The notes: generated from the letters alone by a model not told the origin. A stretch of DNA of 64,000 nucleotides from Caproicibacter fermentans (GCF_009746625.1 NZ_VWXL01000100.1:62001-126000), one strand, 5' to 3'. Positions 53,491-62,719 are shown, numbered from the stretch's first letter. Numbers and translations are program-made.

Positions 53491-54876
53491 ATGAATCAAA
53501 AACGCGTATTCCTCAAAAATGCGGTCTTTATGACTTTGGGTTCCGTCGTTCTGCGGTTTTCAGGCCTGTGGTTCCGTTCCTGCATCTGCTCCTGGATCGG
53601 CGCGAGCGGAGTCGGGGTTTACCAGCTGATTTTCTCCATTTTCTCGCTCGGCATCACGGCCTGCACCTCCGGAATCGGTCTGGCGGTCACGCGCATGGTC
53701 GCGGAGGGAAAAGGCTCGCGGCGGTACCTGCGGGGCTGCCTGTGCTTCGCGCTGGCCATGAGCTTTGCCGCGGGCGCGGTTCTGCTCGCCGTTTCTGACT
53801 TTGCGGCCTGCCGCCTGATCGGCGCCCCGAAGGCCGCCGCGCCGCTGCGCCTTCTCGCGCCCGGTCTTCCGTTTATCGCAGCCTGCGCGTGCCTGAAAGG
53901 GTATTTTTTCGCCAACCGCAATATCATTGTTCCCATGATCGGCGAACTGTGGGAGCAGGTCGCGACAATCGGGATTTCCTATCTTCTTCTGACCCGCACC
54001 TCCCTGCCGGAGCTGGATTCGCTCATGATCGGCAACACCCTGGGCGAGGTAGCCGCGTGCGCCTATGTTGCCGCCGCGTTTCTTCTCTATGTCCGCCGGC
54101 ACGGCTTTGCAGAGGAGGACGGAACAAGAACGCGTGTGCTGCACAATATTTTACATATCGCGGGCCCGATGCTGGTCGGCTCTTTTCTGCGCAGCTCCCT
54201 GTTCAGCGCGGAAAATCTGCTGATCCCGGCCGGCCTGCGCAAATACGGCGCCGGCGGAACCGCGGCGCTGGCGCAGTACGGCGTGATGCAGGGCATGGTG
54301 ATGCCGGTGATTTATTTTCCGATGTCCTTTGTCAGCTCGGTCGCCATGCTGCTGATTCCCGAAATTGCCGAAGCGGCGGCGCGGGGAAAGCGAAATACGG
54401 TGCGCTACTCCGCGGAACACGCGTTCCGGACCACGCTGATGTTCGGTTTTCTGATCAGCGCGGGAATGATCGTTTTCGCGGACGAAATCGGCAGAATCTT
54501 TTTCGGAAACGAACAGGCGGGAAACATCCTCCGCATTATGGCCCCGATCGTCCCTCTGATGTATCTGGACAATGTGGTGGACAACATGCTCAAGGGGCTT
54601 GACCAGCAGATGTATTCCCTCAAGTACAACTTCAGCGATTCCATGATGCGCGTCGCCCTGATCAGCGCCCTGATCCCCGTCTACGGGATCCGCGCCTACC
54701 TCGCCATCCTGTTTTTCAGCGAAATTTACAACGCCTCGCTCAGCATCAGCCGCCTTCTGAAGGTGACGGAGCTGAAGGTGGATATCCTCGGCTGGATCGT
54801 CTTTCCCGCGGTGTCGGGCGCGCTGCTCTATTACGTGCTGACTCTTCTGAAAAAGACGGTAACTTTTTTTATTTGA
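53491..54876 (+). CDS. SpoVB-like MOP-superfamily flippase
   Basis: 461 residues with about 13-14 membrane helices; starts KNAVFMTLGSVVLRFSGLWFR and shows SLGITACTSGIGLAVTRMVAEG near 50, typical of the polysaccharide-export branch of MATE-like flippases. SpoVB moves lipid-linked precursors for spore cortex in endospore formers; several paralogues are normal, so sporulation is only suggested. AAGGTGG precedes the ATG. Confidence 0.85.
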   Translation: MNQKRVFLKNAVFMTLGSVVLRFSGLWFRSCICSWIGASGVGVYQLIFSIFSLGITACTSGIGLAVTRMVAEGKGSRRYLRGCLCFALAMSFAAGAVLLAVSDFAACRLIGAPKAAAPLRLLAPGLPFIAACACLKGYFFANRNIIVPMIGELWEQVATIGISYLLLTRTSLPELDSLMIGNTLGEVAACAYVAAAFLLYVRRHGFAEEDGTRTRVLHNILHIAGPMLVGSFLRSSLFSAENLLIPAGLRKYGAGGTAALAQYGVMQGMVMPVIYFPMSFVSSVAMLLIPEIAEAAARGKRNTVRYSAEHAFRTTLMFGFLISAGMIVFADEIGRIFFGNEQAGNILRIMAPIVPLMYLDNVVDNMLKGLDQQMYSLKYNFSDSMMRVALISALIPVYGIRAYLAILFFSEIYNASLSISRLLKVTELKVDILGWIVFPAVSGALLYYVLTLLKKTVTFFI

Positions 54877-54901
54877 CAAACTCCTCCCGAATCGTTACAC
54901 T
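54873..54901 (+). promoter_or_regulatory. Promoter of the DUF1113-like membrane gene
   Basis: TTGACA (54873-54878), 17-base spacer, TACACT (54896-54901); starts within the last codons of the flippase gene. Confidence 0.65.
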
Positions 54902-54932
54902 TTACTTTGAATCCAAGGTAGGAGAAAAACAA

Positions 54933-55739
54933 ATGAACGATATCCGGATCCTGTTTCTTCTGTTTCTGCTGTACAGCTTTCTGGGCTGGGCGGCCGAAAG
55001 CATTTACTGCTCCGTTCCCGCGGGCAAACCGATCAACCGCGGGTTTCTGACCGGACCGTTCTGCCCGATCTACGGCGCCGGGGCCATTCTTACCGTTCTG
55101 ATCCTCTCGCCGCTGAAGGACCGCATTTTCCTTTTGTTCCTTTTCGGCGCTCTTCTGGCCAGCCTGGTCGAATACGGGACGGGCTTTCTGCTGGAGGCGC
55201 TGTTCCACACCAAATACTGGGATTATTCCGATCAGCGGTTCCAGCTGCAGGGGCGGGTCTGCCTGAAAAACAGCCTGATGTTCGGAATCATGAGCGTCGC
55301 CGCCGTCTATTATTTTCAGCCTTTGCTGCTCGGTTTTCTGGGGCTGATTCCCGCAAAGGTTCTTCCGTTCCTTTCGGGCGGGCTGGCGCTTTATCTGCTG
55401 GCGGATACCGTGCTGTCCGTCATGGAAATCACCACCCTGAACGGAAAGCTGGCCGAGCTGCAGCAGGTTCTGGACGAAATCAAGGAAAAGGCGCACACGG
55501 CGAGCGTGGAAAAGCTGGAAGTCCTTCAGGACTCGATCGCCGCGCGTCTGGATGAAAATACAAAAGCGCGCCTGAGCGCGCTTTATGAGCGGAAAGAAAA
55601 GCTGGAATCCGATTTTCACCTGTTTCAGCGCCGCATCATCCGCGCATTCCCAACCATGCGCACCGTAAAAAGCAACGAATCGCTTCAGCGCATCCGCGAC
55701 CGTGTGCAAAATTACAGCAGATTCATCCGCCGGGGCTGA
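54933..55739 (+). CDS. Putative ABC-transporter permease-like membrane protein (DUF1113/CmpB type)
   Basis: 268 residues. Five or six helices in the first 180 residues with FLGWAAESIYCSVPAGKPINRGFLTGPFCPIYG near 17-49, a signature I know from the DUF1113 family annotated as permease-like in Clostridia. The last 90 residues are a charged coiled coil (LAELQQVLDEIKEKAHTASVEK). No ATPase gene is adjacent, so transport is unproven. ATG 54933 follows AGGTAGGAG. Confidence 0.8.
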   Translation: MNDIRILFLLFLLYSFLGWAAESIYCSVPAGKPINRGFLTGPFCPIYGAGAILTVLILSPLKDRIFLLFLFGALLASLVEYGTGFLLEALFHTKYWDYSDQRFQLQGRVCLKNSLMFGIMSVAAVYYFQPLLLGFLGLIPAKVLPFLSGGLALYLLADTVLSVMEITTLNGKLAELQQVLDEIKEKAHTASVEKLEVLQDSIAARLDENTKARLSALYERKEKLESDFHLFQRRIIRAFPTMRTVKSNESLQRIRDRVQNYSRFIRRG

Positions 55740-55746
55740 TCGCTTT

Positions 55747-56220
55747 TTAGAAAAGCAGCTCAAACCTGATTTCATGCCGGATCGGGATTCCATCATCCCC
55801 GGTCGGCGGGATCTCAGGTTTGATTTTTCGCGCCCGATCGACCGCACCCCGGTAGAACCCCGTCATGTCGAAACCGCGTTTCTGGTAAAAACGCATCGTC
55901 CGGGTATTGTCGTTTGTGGTATAGAGGTATACCGCGCGGCAGCCTTTCTCCTTCGCCGCTTGGACGGCGGCGGAAAGCAGCGCCGTTCCGGTTCCCCGGT
56001 TTTCGTTCACGCTGTCCAGCGAAACGACTTCACACGCTCCGTTTTCCGCAAGGTATGTGACGGCCCCCGTGATTTTTCCGTTTTCCACCGCGAGAAAGCC
56101 GTCCGGCTCCGTGAGGGAAATCGCCCTGCCGCCCGACACCATGACGTCCGACCCCCACTGCCCAACGAGAAACGCGGTCGCTTCCCCGCGATTCAGTTCC
56201 GTAATCTGATTGAGTTCCAT
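55747..56220 (-). CDS. GNAT family N-acetyltransferase
   Basis: 157 residues. Acetyl-CoA site: VVSLDSVNENRGTGTALLSAAVQ near 66-88 (a Q/RxxGxG/A-type loop NRGTGT) and VYLYTTNDNTRTMRFYQKRGFDMTG near 97-121. The substrate is unknown. It is last in the ilvB operon, 74 bases after ridA, and ends seven bases from the convergent membrane gene. Confidence 0.88.
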   Translation of the reverse strand: MELNQITELNRGEATAFLVGQWGSDVMVSGGRAISLTEPDGFLAVENGKITGAVTYLAENGACEVVSLDSVNENRGTGTALLSAAVQAAKEKGCRAVYLYTTNDNTRTMRFYQKRGFDMTGFYRGAVDRARKIKPEIPPTGDDGIPIRHEIRFELLF

Positions 56221-56294
56221 CTGTTTCCTCCGTTCCGTAATGGACGATTTCAGGCCCGATGCCCTCGGAATTCCTGAAGAAAACGCTTCCCCCT

Positions 56295-56675
56295 TTATTC
56301 GCCCAGCACCGCGACGGCTTCCACTTCAACGAGCGCGCCCTTCGGCAGCTCTCGCACCGCGACGCAGGAGCGGGCCGGTTTGCCTGTAAAGTATTTGGCG
56401 TATACGGCGTTGAACGCCACGAAATCATTCATGTCCTTTAAAAAGCATGTTGTTTTGACCACGTCGCCGAATCCCGCGCCCGCGGCCTTGAGAATTTCGC
56501 CCACATTTTGAATGGACTGTTCGGCCTGCGCGGAAATATCCCCCTGCGCAATCGTTCCGGTTTCCGGAACAATGGGAATCTGCCCGCTCGTAAACACCAG
56601 ATTCCCTGCGACGACCGCCTGGGAATACGGGCCGATCGCTTCCGGCGCCTTGCCGGTATATACGGTTTTTTTCAT
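56295..56675 (-). CDS. ridA: RidA family enamine/imine deaminase
   Basis: 126 residues: AIGPYSQAVVAGNLVFTSGQI near 13, VKTTCFLKDMNDF near 74 and RSCVAVRELPKGALVEVEAVAV near 101 (catalytic Arg). It hydrolyses reactive enamines released by PLP enzymes, notably by threonine dehydratase, whose gene lies 14 bases upstream. This places it as a protective partner of IlvA. Confidence 0.94.
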   Translation of the reverse strand: MKKTVYTGKAPEAIGPYSQAVVAGNLVFTSGQIPIVPETGTIAQGDISAQAEQSIQNVGEILKAAGAGFGDVVKTTCFLKDMNDFVAFNAVYAKYFTGKPARSCVAVRELPKGALVEVEAVAVLGE

Positions 56676-56689
56676 GATAAGTTCTCCTT

Positions 56690-57925
56690 TCAGCTGTCCA
56701 GAATGCGGTACCCCGCGCGCACGACGGCGTCGCGGATTCGGTTCAGATGGTCGCGGTCCCGTGTTTCCACGCCGATGGACAGCGTGCAGGCGGTGATATC
56801 CGCCTCGTCGCCGGAGTGGTCGTGGCGCACGGAAATAACATTCCCGCCCAGCTCCGCAATGACGGCGGAAACCTCCCGCAGCTCGCCGGGCTTGTCGACC
56901 AGCTCGATCACCAGCCTGCCCTGCCGGCCCGCGCGGGTCAGTCCGCGGCTGATCACGCGCGACAGGATGGTCACGTCGATATTGCCGCCGGAAACCAGGC
57001 AGACGGTTTTTTTGCCCCGCACGTCCACGCGGTTGAACATTGCGGCCGCAACCGCGACGGCGCCCGCGCCCTCCGCAATCAGCCGGTGCTGTTCCATCAG
57101 TGCCAGAATTGCCGCCGCCGTTTCATCGTCCGTCACGGTGACGATTTCGTCTACATATTTTTCGCACATCCCGTAAGTCAGCTGCCCCGGGCATTTAACG
57201 GCGATTCCGTCCGCAAAGGTTGAAACGCGCGGGAGCGGCTCTATTTTTTTGTTCCGGAGCGCCCGCGCCATGGAGGGTGCGCCGGTTACCTGCACACCGT
57301 ATACCCTGCACTGGGGCCGCAGAGATTTGACCGCGCAGGCGACGCCGGAAATCAGCCCGCCCCCGCCGACCGGAACGATCACCGCGTCGGCGTCCGGCAG
57401 CTGTTCCATGATTTCAAGGCCCACGGTTCCCTGCCCGGCGATCACATCCGGGTCGTCGAACGGGTGGATGAACACCGCGCCGCTTTCCTTCTGGAGCCGG
57501 CAGGCCTCGCGGTAGGCGTCGTCGTACACGCCTTTGACCAATCGGACCTGAGCCCCGTAGGACTTTGTGGCCTCCACCTTGGAAATCGGAGCGCCCTCCG
57601 GGATGCAGATCAGTGCCGGGATTCCGCTTTTTGCGGCGGCAAGCGCCACGCCCTGCGCGTGGTTTCCGGCGGAGCACGCGATCACGCCTTTTTTCTTTTC
57701 CTCTTCGGACAGGCGGCTGATTTTATGGTACGCCCCCCTGACCTTAAAGGACCCGGTAACCTGCAGGTTTTCGGGCTTGAGATATACCTGTCCCTCCGGA
57801 TGAATACGGGGGGCCTCTACCAGGTCCGTCCTGCGGACCACGCCCTCCAGGGCGCGGGCAGCTTCCTTGATTTGCTCGAGCGTCATCTCATCCACATCCT
57901 GTCGTGTATATTTTACCATCTTCAT
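56690..57925 (-). CDS. ilvA: Threonine ammonia-lyase (deaminase)
   Basis: 411 residues; converts threonine to 2-ketobutyrate, the first step to isoleucine. PLP Lys in VTGSFKVRGAYHKI near 59, CSAGNHAQGVALAA near 84, glycine loop VPVGGGGLISGVA near 185. C-terminal about 80 residues are an ACT-like domain (VIELVDKPGELREVSAVIAEL). ATG 57925 overlaps the ilvB stop by four bases; a later ATG at residue 14 is an alternative start. Its place after an isoleucine T-box argues for a biosynthetic role. Confidence 0.93.
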   Translation of the reverse strand: MKMVKYTRQDVDEMTLEQIKEAARALEGVVRRTDLVEAPRIHPEGQVYLKPENLQVTGSFKVRGAYHKISRLSEEEKKKGVIACSAGNHAQGVALAAAKSGIPALICIPEGAPISKVEATKSYGAQVRLVKGVYDDAYREACRLQKESGAVFIHPFDDPDVIAGQGTVGLEIMEQLPDADAVIVPVGGGGLISGVACAVKSLRPQCRVYGVQVTGAPSMARALRNKKIEPLPRVSTFADGIAVKCPGQLTYGMCEKYVDEIVTVTDDETAAAILALMEQHRLIAEGAGAVAVAAAMFNRVDVRGKKTVCLVSGGNIDVTILSRVISRGLTRAGRQGRLVIELVDKPGELREVSAVIAELGGNVISVRHDHSGDEADITACTLSIGVETRDRDHLNRIRDAVVRAGYRILDS

Positions 57926-59598
57926 TCGTCCATTGCCAGGATCGGCTCTTCCACCGAACCGGTCGAAGGAACCATCGGCAAAACATTCAGGTCTTTGCCG
58001 ACCGGGCAGTTCACCAGCACGGGTTCGCCGCAGTTCAGAGCTTCGCTGAGCACCTGCTCAATTTCCGATTTGCAATGAATCGTCATCGCGCGCACGCCGA
58101 ACGCCTGAGCCAATTTTTCGCAGTCGATCGCGTCTTCTACGTCTGATGCGGAAAACCGTCCGCCGTAGAACAGCTTCTGCCACTGGCGCACCATGCCGAG
58201 GGTGGAGTTGGAAAAAATCAGCTCTAAAACCGGAATCCGTTCCCTTGAAAGCGTGGAAAGCTCCGCGCAGTTCATCCGGAAGCTGCCGTCCCCCGCAATG
58301 TTGACGACCGTGCGTTCCGGCATCGCCGTTTTCGCGCCGATCGCCGCGCCGAGGCCGAAGCCCATGGTGCCCAGCCCGCCGGAAGTCAGAAAGGTTCTGG
58401 GATTCCGGAAAGAAGCGAACTGCGCCGCCCACATCTGGTGCTGGCCGACTTCCGTGGTCAGAATCGCCTCCGGCCCGGCAAGGCGGCAAAGCGCTTCCAT
58501 CACGTCCTGCGGCAGAACGTCCTCCGCCCCCTGCCCTTGCTGCCGCATCGGGTAATCCCGTTTCCACTGTTCGGCGCATTGCATCCAGGTTTCATGCCGC
58601 CGCTGCGTCAAAAGGGGCAGCAGCTCCCCCAGAACAGCTTTCACGTCTCCCTGAAGCCGCAGGTCCACCCCCACGTTCTTGCCGAATTCCTTCGGGTCGA
58701 TATCGATTTGAAGAATGCGGCAGTTTCTGGCGAACCGCCCCGCGTCGCACAGCACGCGGTCTGAAAAGCGGGTTCCGACCGCAATCAGCAAATCGCAGTT
58801 TTTCATCGCCTCGGCCGAGGCCTTCGTCCCATGCATCCCCAGCATGCCGAGGTAGCGGGCATCCTTCTGGTCGAAGCCTCCCTGGCACATCAGGGAACAG
58901 GAAACCGGAGCGTCAAGCGTCTCTGCCAGACGAGCGAATTCCCGTTCCGCATCCGCGGCAATCACTCCGCCGCCTCCGTAAAGGAGCGGCCTTTCGCTTT
59001 CCGACAGCATCGCGGCGGCGCGCCGAAGAGATTCCCGGGAGGGCGGCGGAGACTGCTCCGGGCTGCGGCGCGGCGCGGGAACATATTCCGCCGTCTGTGC
59101 GGAAACATCCTTCGGGATGTCGATCAGCACAGGGCCTTTCCGCCCGGAATTTGCAAGGAAAAAGGCCTCGCGCACTACGTTCGCCAGCTCCGAAACATCC
59201 TGCACCGGAATGCTTTTTTTCGTCACCGGACGGGTGATGGCAGTGATCTCCACCTCCTGAAAGCTGTTTTTGCCCAGGAGGGGCCTTGCGACATTTCCGG
59301 TAATCGCGACCATCGGAACGGAATCCGCATAGGCCGTCGCGATGCCGGTGACAAGGTTCGTCGCGCCGGGGCCGGAGGTTGCGATACAGACCCCCGTTTT
59401 TCCGCTCGCACGGGCATATCCGTCCGCCGCGTGGGCGGCCGCCTGTTCGTGCGCCGTGCGGACGTGCCGGATTTTGGCGCGGTATTCAAACAGGGCGTCG
59501 TAAAGGTTCAGCACTGCTCCGCCGGGGTAGCCGAAAACGGTATCCACCCCCTGCTCCAGCAGGCATTCCATCAGGATTCGGGCTCCGGTCAGCATCAT
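57922..59598 (-). CDS. ilvB: Acetolactate/acetohydroxyacid synthase large subunit
   Basis: 558 residues, ThDP enzyme of branched-chain amino acid synthesis. Motifs: VFGYPGGAVLNLYDALFE near 21, catalytic Glu in RTAHEQAAAHAADGYARASG near 47-51, FAD-region loops, and the ThDP-Mg motif NIAGDGSFRMNCAELST near 422. GGAGG lies seven bases before the ATG at 59598; the longer ORF to 59724 runs through the T-box terminator and is not coding. No ilvN or ilvC is adjacent. Confidence 0.96.
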   Translation of the reverse strand: MMLTGARILMECLLEQGVDTVFGYPGGAVLNLYDALFEYRAKIRHVRTAHEQAAAHAADGYARASGKTGVCIATSGPGATNLVTGIATAYADSVPMVAITGNVARPLLGKNSFQEVEITAITRPVTKKSIPVQDVSELANVVREAFFLANSGRKGPVLIDIPKDVSAQTAEYVPAPRRSPEQSPPPSRESLRRAAAMLSESERPLLYGGGGVIAADAEREFARLAETLDAPVSCSLMCQGGFDQKDARYLGMLGMHGTKASAEAMKNCDLLIAVGTRFSDRVLCDAGRFARNCRILQIDIDPKEFGKNVGVDLRLQGDVKAVLGELLPLLTQRRHETWMQCAEQWKRDYPMRQQGQGAEDVLPQDVMEALCRLAGPEAILTTEVGQHQMWAAQFASFRNPRTFLTSGGLGTMGFGLGAAIGAKTAMPERTVVNIAGDGSFRMNCAELSTLSRERIPVLELIFSNSTLGMVRQWQKLFYGGRFSASDVEDAIDCEKLAQAFGVRAMTIHCKSEIEQVLSEALNCGEPVLVNCPVGKDLNVLPMVPSTGSVEEPILAMDE

Positions 59599-59632
59599 CA
59601 AAACTCCTCCTTCTCTCTCGCCGCGCGGCAAT

Positions 59633-59889
59633 AAAAAAAGCTTTCGCCTCCAAAGAGGCGAAAGCTGAAAGCTCCGCGGTACCACTCTTATCCGCCGCCA
59701 AAACGGCGGCATCTCGTCACGCATCCAACAATGCGCCCTCCTGTAACGGGGAGTTCCGGGACGGCTTACTCGGCAAACCTTTCAGCCTCCTGCTCAAGGG
59801 CGATTTCGTGCAGACTCCGCGCCGCCTCGCACCACCCGGCAGCTCTCTGAATGCGGAGGGACCCGCAGTCCTTCCCTATCAACGCAATT
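59633..59889 (-). ncRNA. T-box riboswitch controlling ilvB-ilvA-ridA
   Basis: Minus strand: T-box AGAGTGGTACCGCGG at 59688-59674, followed by a 12-bp perfect terminator stem (59666-59639) with T7. Stem I apical motifs GAGAG and GGTGCGAGG lie near 59845-59860. The specifier loop reads CACGAAATCGCCC, giving AUC (59804-59802) after GAA: isoleucine. This agrees with the genes it controls. T-box certain; specifier by eye. Confidence 0.93.
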
Positions 59890-59906
59890 TAAAATATATT
59901 TTTATT

Positions 59907-59935
59907 ATCATATTTGACTTTCGGCGATTTGTCAA
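59907..59935 (-). promoter_or_regulatory. Promoter of the ilvB T-box transcript
   Basis: TTGACA (59935-59930), 17-base spacer, TATGAT (59912-59907). Confidence 0.85.
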
Positions 59936-60044
59936 CAGAATTTTCTTTTATTTTTTAACGAAGAAGCAATTTCGTCGAACTTCACAAATTTCATTGAATG
60001 TAATGTGCTTTTCTGCGAATAATTTCTAAAATGCAAAAAAATAA

Positions 60045-60073
60045 TTGACAACGGAAAATCCCCGTGCTAAGAT
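60045..60073 (+). promoter_or_regulatory. Promoter of the cstA T-box transcript
   Basis: TTGACA (60045-60050), 17-base spacer, TAAGAT (60068-60073); divergent from the ilvB promoter 110 bases away. Confidence 0.85.
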
Positions 60074-60077
60074 GATG

Positions 60078-60376
60078 CACAACAGAATATCAAAAAATGC
60101 AGTGAGCGGGCAAAAGTACGGTTCCAACTCCTTTTCAGAGAGCCGCTGGGGGTGTGAAGCGGCAGGAAGTTCCGATATGACATCACCCGTTAGCAGCCGG
60201 TTTGAAAGGCACCCGCCGATTAGATCCGGACGGTTCCGACCCGTTAGAATCGGACGTATTTGGTGGGCCCGCCTGATACGGTTGAGGTGGCCGCGACGAC
60301 GCGGCAAGCAGAGTGGTAACGCGGAGAACAATCCTTCGTCTCTGATTTAAAAAATCAGAGACGGGGGATTTTTTAG
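60078..60376 (+). ncRNA. T-box riboswitch controlling the CstA-family transporter
   Basis: T-box AGAGTGGTAACGCGGA at 60310-60325 and a 12-bp perfect terminator CGTCTCTGATTT/AAATCAGAGACG (60337-60363) followed by GGGGATTTTTT. Stem I has AGAGAGCCGCT and GGTGTGAAGCGG in its distal part. The specifier loop reads GATATGACATCACCC, so AUC (60182-60184) precedes ACCC: isoleucine. Independent of the ilvB T-box, on the other strand. Confidence 0.92.
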
Positions 60377-60436
60377 TTTCCTGCGCAAACGGTATTCTGA
60401 CGAACCTGTGACGATTGAGGAAGGAAGCAAAGCATT

Positions 60437-62131
60437 ATGAGCGGATTGGCTATCATCATCGTTTCCATTGCCGTTTTGGGCGGCGGCTATCTTTTTTACG
60501 GCAGATGGCTTGTAAAAAAATGGGGGATCGACCCGGACGCAAAAACCCCCGCCTATGTTCATGAGGACGGGCAGGATTATGTTCCGGCCCCAAGGGGAAT
60601 TGTATTTTCCCACCAGTTTTCCACCATTGCGGGCGCGGGCCCTGTCACGGGACCGATCATCGCGGCGATGTTCGGCTGGCTGCCGGCGCTTTTATGGATT
60701 CTGGTCGGCGGCGTGTTTTTCGGCGCGGTTCAGGACTTCGGCGCATTGTACGCCTCCGTGAAAAACGAGGGCAAATCGATCGGCCTGATTATTGAGCAGT
60801 ATATCGGCAAAACCGGCAAGCGACTGTTCCTCACCTTTTGCTGGATTTTCTCGCTGCTGGTCATCGCCGCCTTCGGCGACATGGTCGCCTCCACGTTTAA
60901 CGCTTTTTCCGTGGCCGGCCAGGTCAGCAGACCAAGCGCCGCCGCTGGCTCCATTTCCCTGTTTTACATTCTCGGCGCGGTTCTGTTCGGCCTTTTCATG
61001 AAATATGTTAAGCCCAACCAGGGCGTTTTATTCCTCGTCGGGCTTGCTCTGTTTTTCGCCATGATGGCCGCCGGGATGGCACTGCCGGTCTATCTTGACA
61101 AAGCGCAGTGGCGTCTGGTTGTGTTCGCCTATATTTTCTTCGCCGCGGTGGTTCCGATGTGGATTCTGATGCAGCCGCGCGACTACCTGAGTTCTTTCCT
61201 GCTCATCAGCATGATCCTCGGCGCGGTCGTCGGGATTTTTATGACGAATCCCAGCATGAACCTGCCGGCTTTCACCTCCTTTAACGTCAAGGGGACAATG
61301 CTGTTCCCCATGCTGTTTGTCACCATCGCCTGCGGCGCGATTTCCGGGTTTCACAGCCTTGTTTCATCGGGGACCTCCTCCAAGCAGGTGAAAAATGAAA
61401 AAGATATGCTCGGCATCGGCTACGGCGCAATGATCGTCGAATCGCTGCTTGCGGTCGCCGCCATTGTGGTTGCGGGCGCCGCCGCCACGAACGGGAAGCT
61501 GCCCGGCGGCACGCCGTTCCAGATTTTCTCCGCGGGCGTCGCCGGATTCTTCATGAAGTTCGGCATGTCGGAATATGTCGCGACCTGCAGCATGACGATG
61601 TGTGTTTCCGCGCTCTGCCTGACGACTCTCGACTCCGTCGCCCGCATCGGCCGCATGTCGATGCAGGAGCTGCTTTACGACGAGGACGGCAAGGCGCACA
61701 CCCCGGTTACAAAGTTTCTGACCGACAAGTATGTCTCCACCATTATCACGCTGATTTTCGGCTTTGCCCTTTCGCTCGGCGGATACAATAACATCTGGGC
61801 TTTGTTCGGTTCGGCCAACCAGCTGCTCGGCGCTCTCGTGCTGATTGCGCTGGCGGTGTTCCTGAAAACAACGGGCCGTCAGGGCTGGATGCTCTACATC
61901 CCGATGTCCATGATGCTGGTCGTCACCATGACCGCGCTGGTTATGGCGGTCGTCAATATTTTCCGTAAAATCGGCGCGGGGCAATTCGTGTTCCTGACCG
62001 ACGGGCTCCAGCTGATCGTCGCGGTGCTGCTGATGTCGCTGGCGGTTATGGTTGCGTTCCACTGCCTGCAGAAGCTGTTCGGAAAAGAACCCAGCAAGAC
62101 TACACCATCCGTCGCTGAAAAAGCGACCTGA
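60437..62131 (+). CDS. CstA-family carbon starvation / pyruvate or peptide transporter
   Basis: 564 residues with about 16 membrane helices. Signatures: YVPAPRGIVFSHQFSTIAGAGPVTGPIIAAMFGWLPA region at 49-83, GAVQDFGALYASVKNEGKSIG near 95, ISGFHSLVSSGTSSKQVKNEKD near 297-318 and LFGSANQLLGALVLIALAVFL near 455. Members import pyruvate or peptides. An isoleucine T-box in front suggests an amino-acid or peptide role here (inference). Confidence 0.92.
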   Translation: MSGLAIIIVSIAVLGGGYLFYGRWLVKKWGIDPDAKTPAYVHEDGQDYVPAPRGIVFSHQFSTIAGAGPVTGPIIAAMFGWLPALLWILVGGVFFGAVQDFGALYASVKNEGKSIGLIIEQYIGKTGKRLFLTFCWIFSLLVIAAFGDMVASTFNAFSVAGQVSRPSAAAGSISLFYILGAVLFGLFMKYVKPNQGVLFLVGLALFFAMMAAGMALPVYLDKAQWRLVVFAYIFFAAVVPMWILMQPRDYLSSFLLISMILGAVVGIFMTNPSMNLPAFTSFNVKGTMLFPMLFVTIACGAISGFHSLVSSGTSSKQVKNEKDMLGIGYGAMIVESLLAVAAIVVAGAAATNGKLPGGTPFQIFSAGVAGFFMKFGMSEYVATCSMTMCVSALCLTTLDSVARIGRMSMQELLYDEDGKAHTPVTKFLTDKYVSTIITLIFGFALSLGGYNNIWALFGSANQLLGALVLIALAVFLKTTGRQGWMLYIPMSMMLVVTMTALVMAVVNIFRKIGAGQFVFLTDGLQLIVAVLLMSLAVMVAFHCLQKLFGKEPSKTTPSVAEKAT

Positions 62132-62147
62132 TTTTCCTCCAATATTG

Positions 62148-62187
62148 AGAAAACCGGCGAGCGGGTACACCCCGCCGCCGGTTTTCC
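62148..62187. terminator. Terminator between cstA and ybaK
   Basis: GAAAACCGGCG(a)GCGGG/CCCGC(c)GCCGGTTTTC around a 5-base loop; T-runs at both ends, so probably serves both convergent genes. Confidence 0.85.
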
Positions 62188-62202
62188 ATTCGGTTCGCCG
62201 AT

Positions 62203-62688
62203 TCACGGACGGATCGCGACGGGCGCGGTCTTCGCGCCGGCGACGCGCATCAGGTCCTTCGGCGAGAGCTCCACCTGCGTGCCGATTTTTCCGCCGCTGA
62301 CGATCATGGTCTCCAGCGCTTCGCAGCTTGCGTCCAGAACGGTGACATACTGTTTTTTCATCCCGACCGGGGAACAGCCGCCGCGGATATATCCGGTAAC
62401 CTTGTTGATCTCCGTCACATGAATCATTTCGACGGATTTTTCCCCGACGCTTTTCGCCGCCGCTTTCAGGTTCAGCTCTTCCGCAACCGGTACCACAAAA
62501 ACAAAAAAACCGCCGGAAGCGCCGCGGGTCACCAGGGTTTTATACACCCGATCAACATCCTGCCCCAGCTTTGCCGCGACGGAAACGCCGTCGATTTTGC
62601 CGTCGTGATTCTCATAATAGTACGGATGGTAAGCGACCTTTTCCGCTTCCAGAATCCGCATGACGTTCGTCTTGTTTTCCTTCGCCAT
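62203..62688 (-). CDS. ybaK: Cys-tRNA(Pro)/Cys-tRNA(Cys) deacylase, YbaK/EbsC family
   Basis: 161 residues: MAKENKTNVMRILEAEKVAYHPYYY start, VYKTLVTRG with the catalytic Lys near 50, KVTGYIRGGCSPVGMKKQY near 96. Clears Cys wrongly loaded on tRNA-Pro, which suits the ProRS without editing domain at 36934-38370. Lies 31 bases after the metal transporter in the same direction. Confidence 0.94.
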   Translation of the reverse strand: MAKENKTNVMRILEAEKVAYHPYYYENHDGKIDGVSVAAKLGQDVDRVYKTLVTRGASGGFFVFVVPVAEELNLKAAAKSVGEKSVEMIHVTEINKVTGYIRGGCSPVGMKKQYVTVLDASCEALETMIVSGGKIGTQVELSPKDLMRVAGAKTAPVAIRP

Positions 62689-62719
62689 TTAAAAATCCCC
62701 TTTTGCTGTTTCCCCTCTA

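Noticed and set aside
59599-59724. 42-codon N-terminal extension of ilvB
   Set aside because: It would be encoded by the T-box antiterminator/terminator region and lacks similarity to IlvB; GGAGG points to the ATG at 59598.
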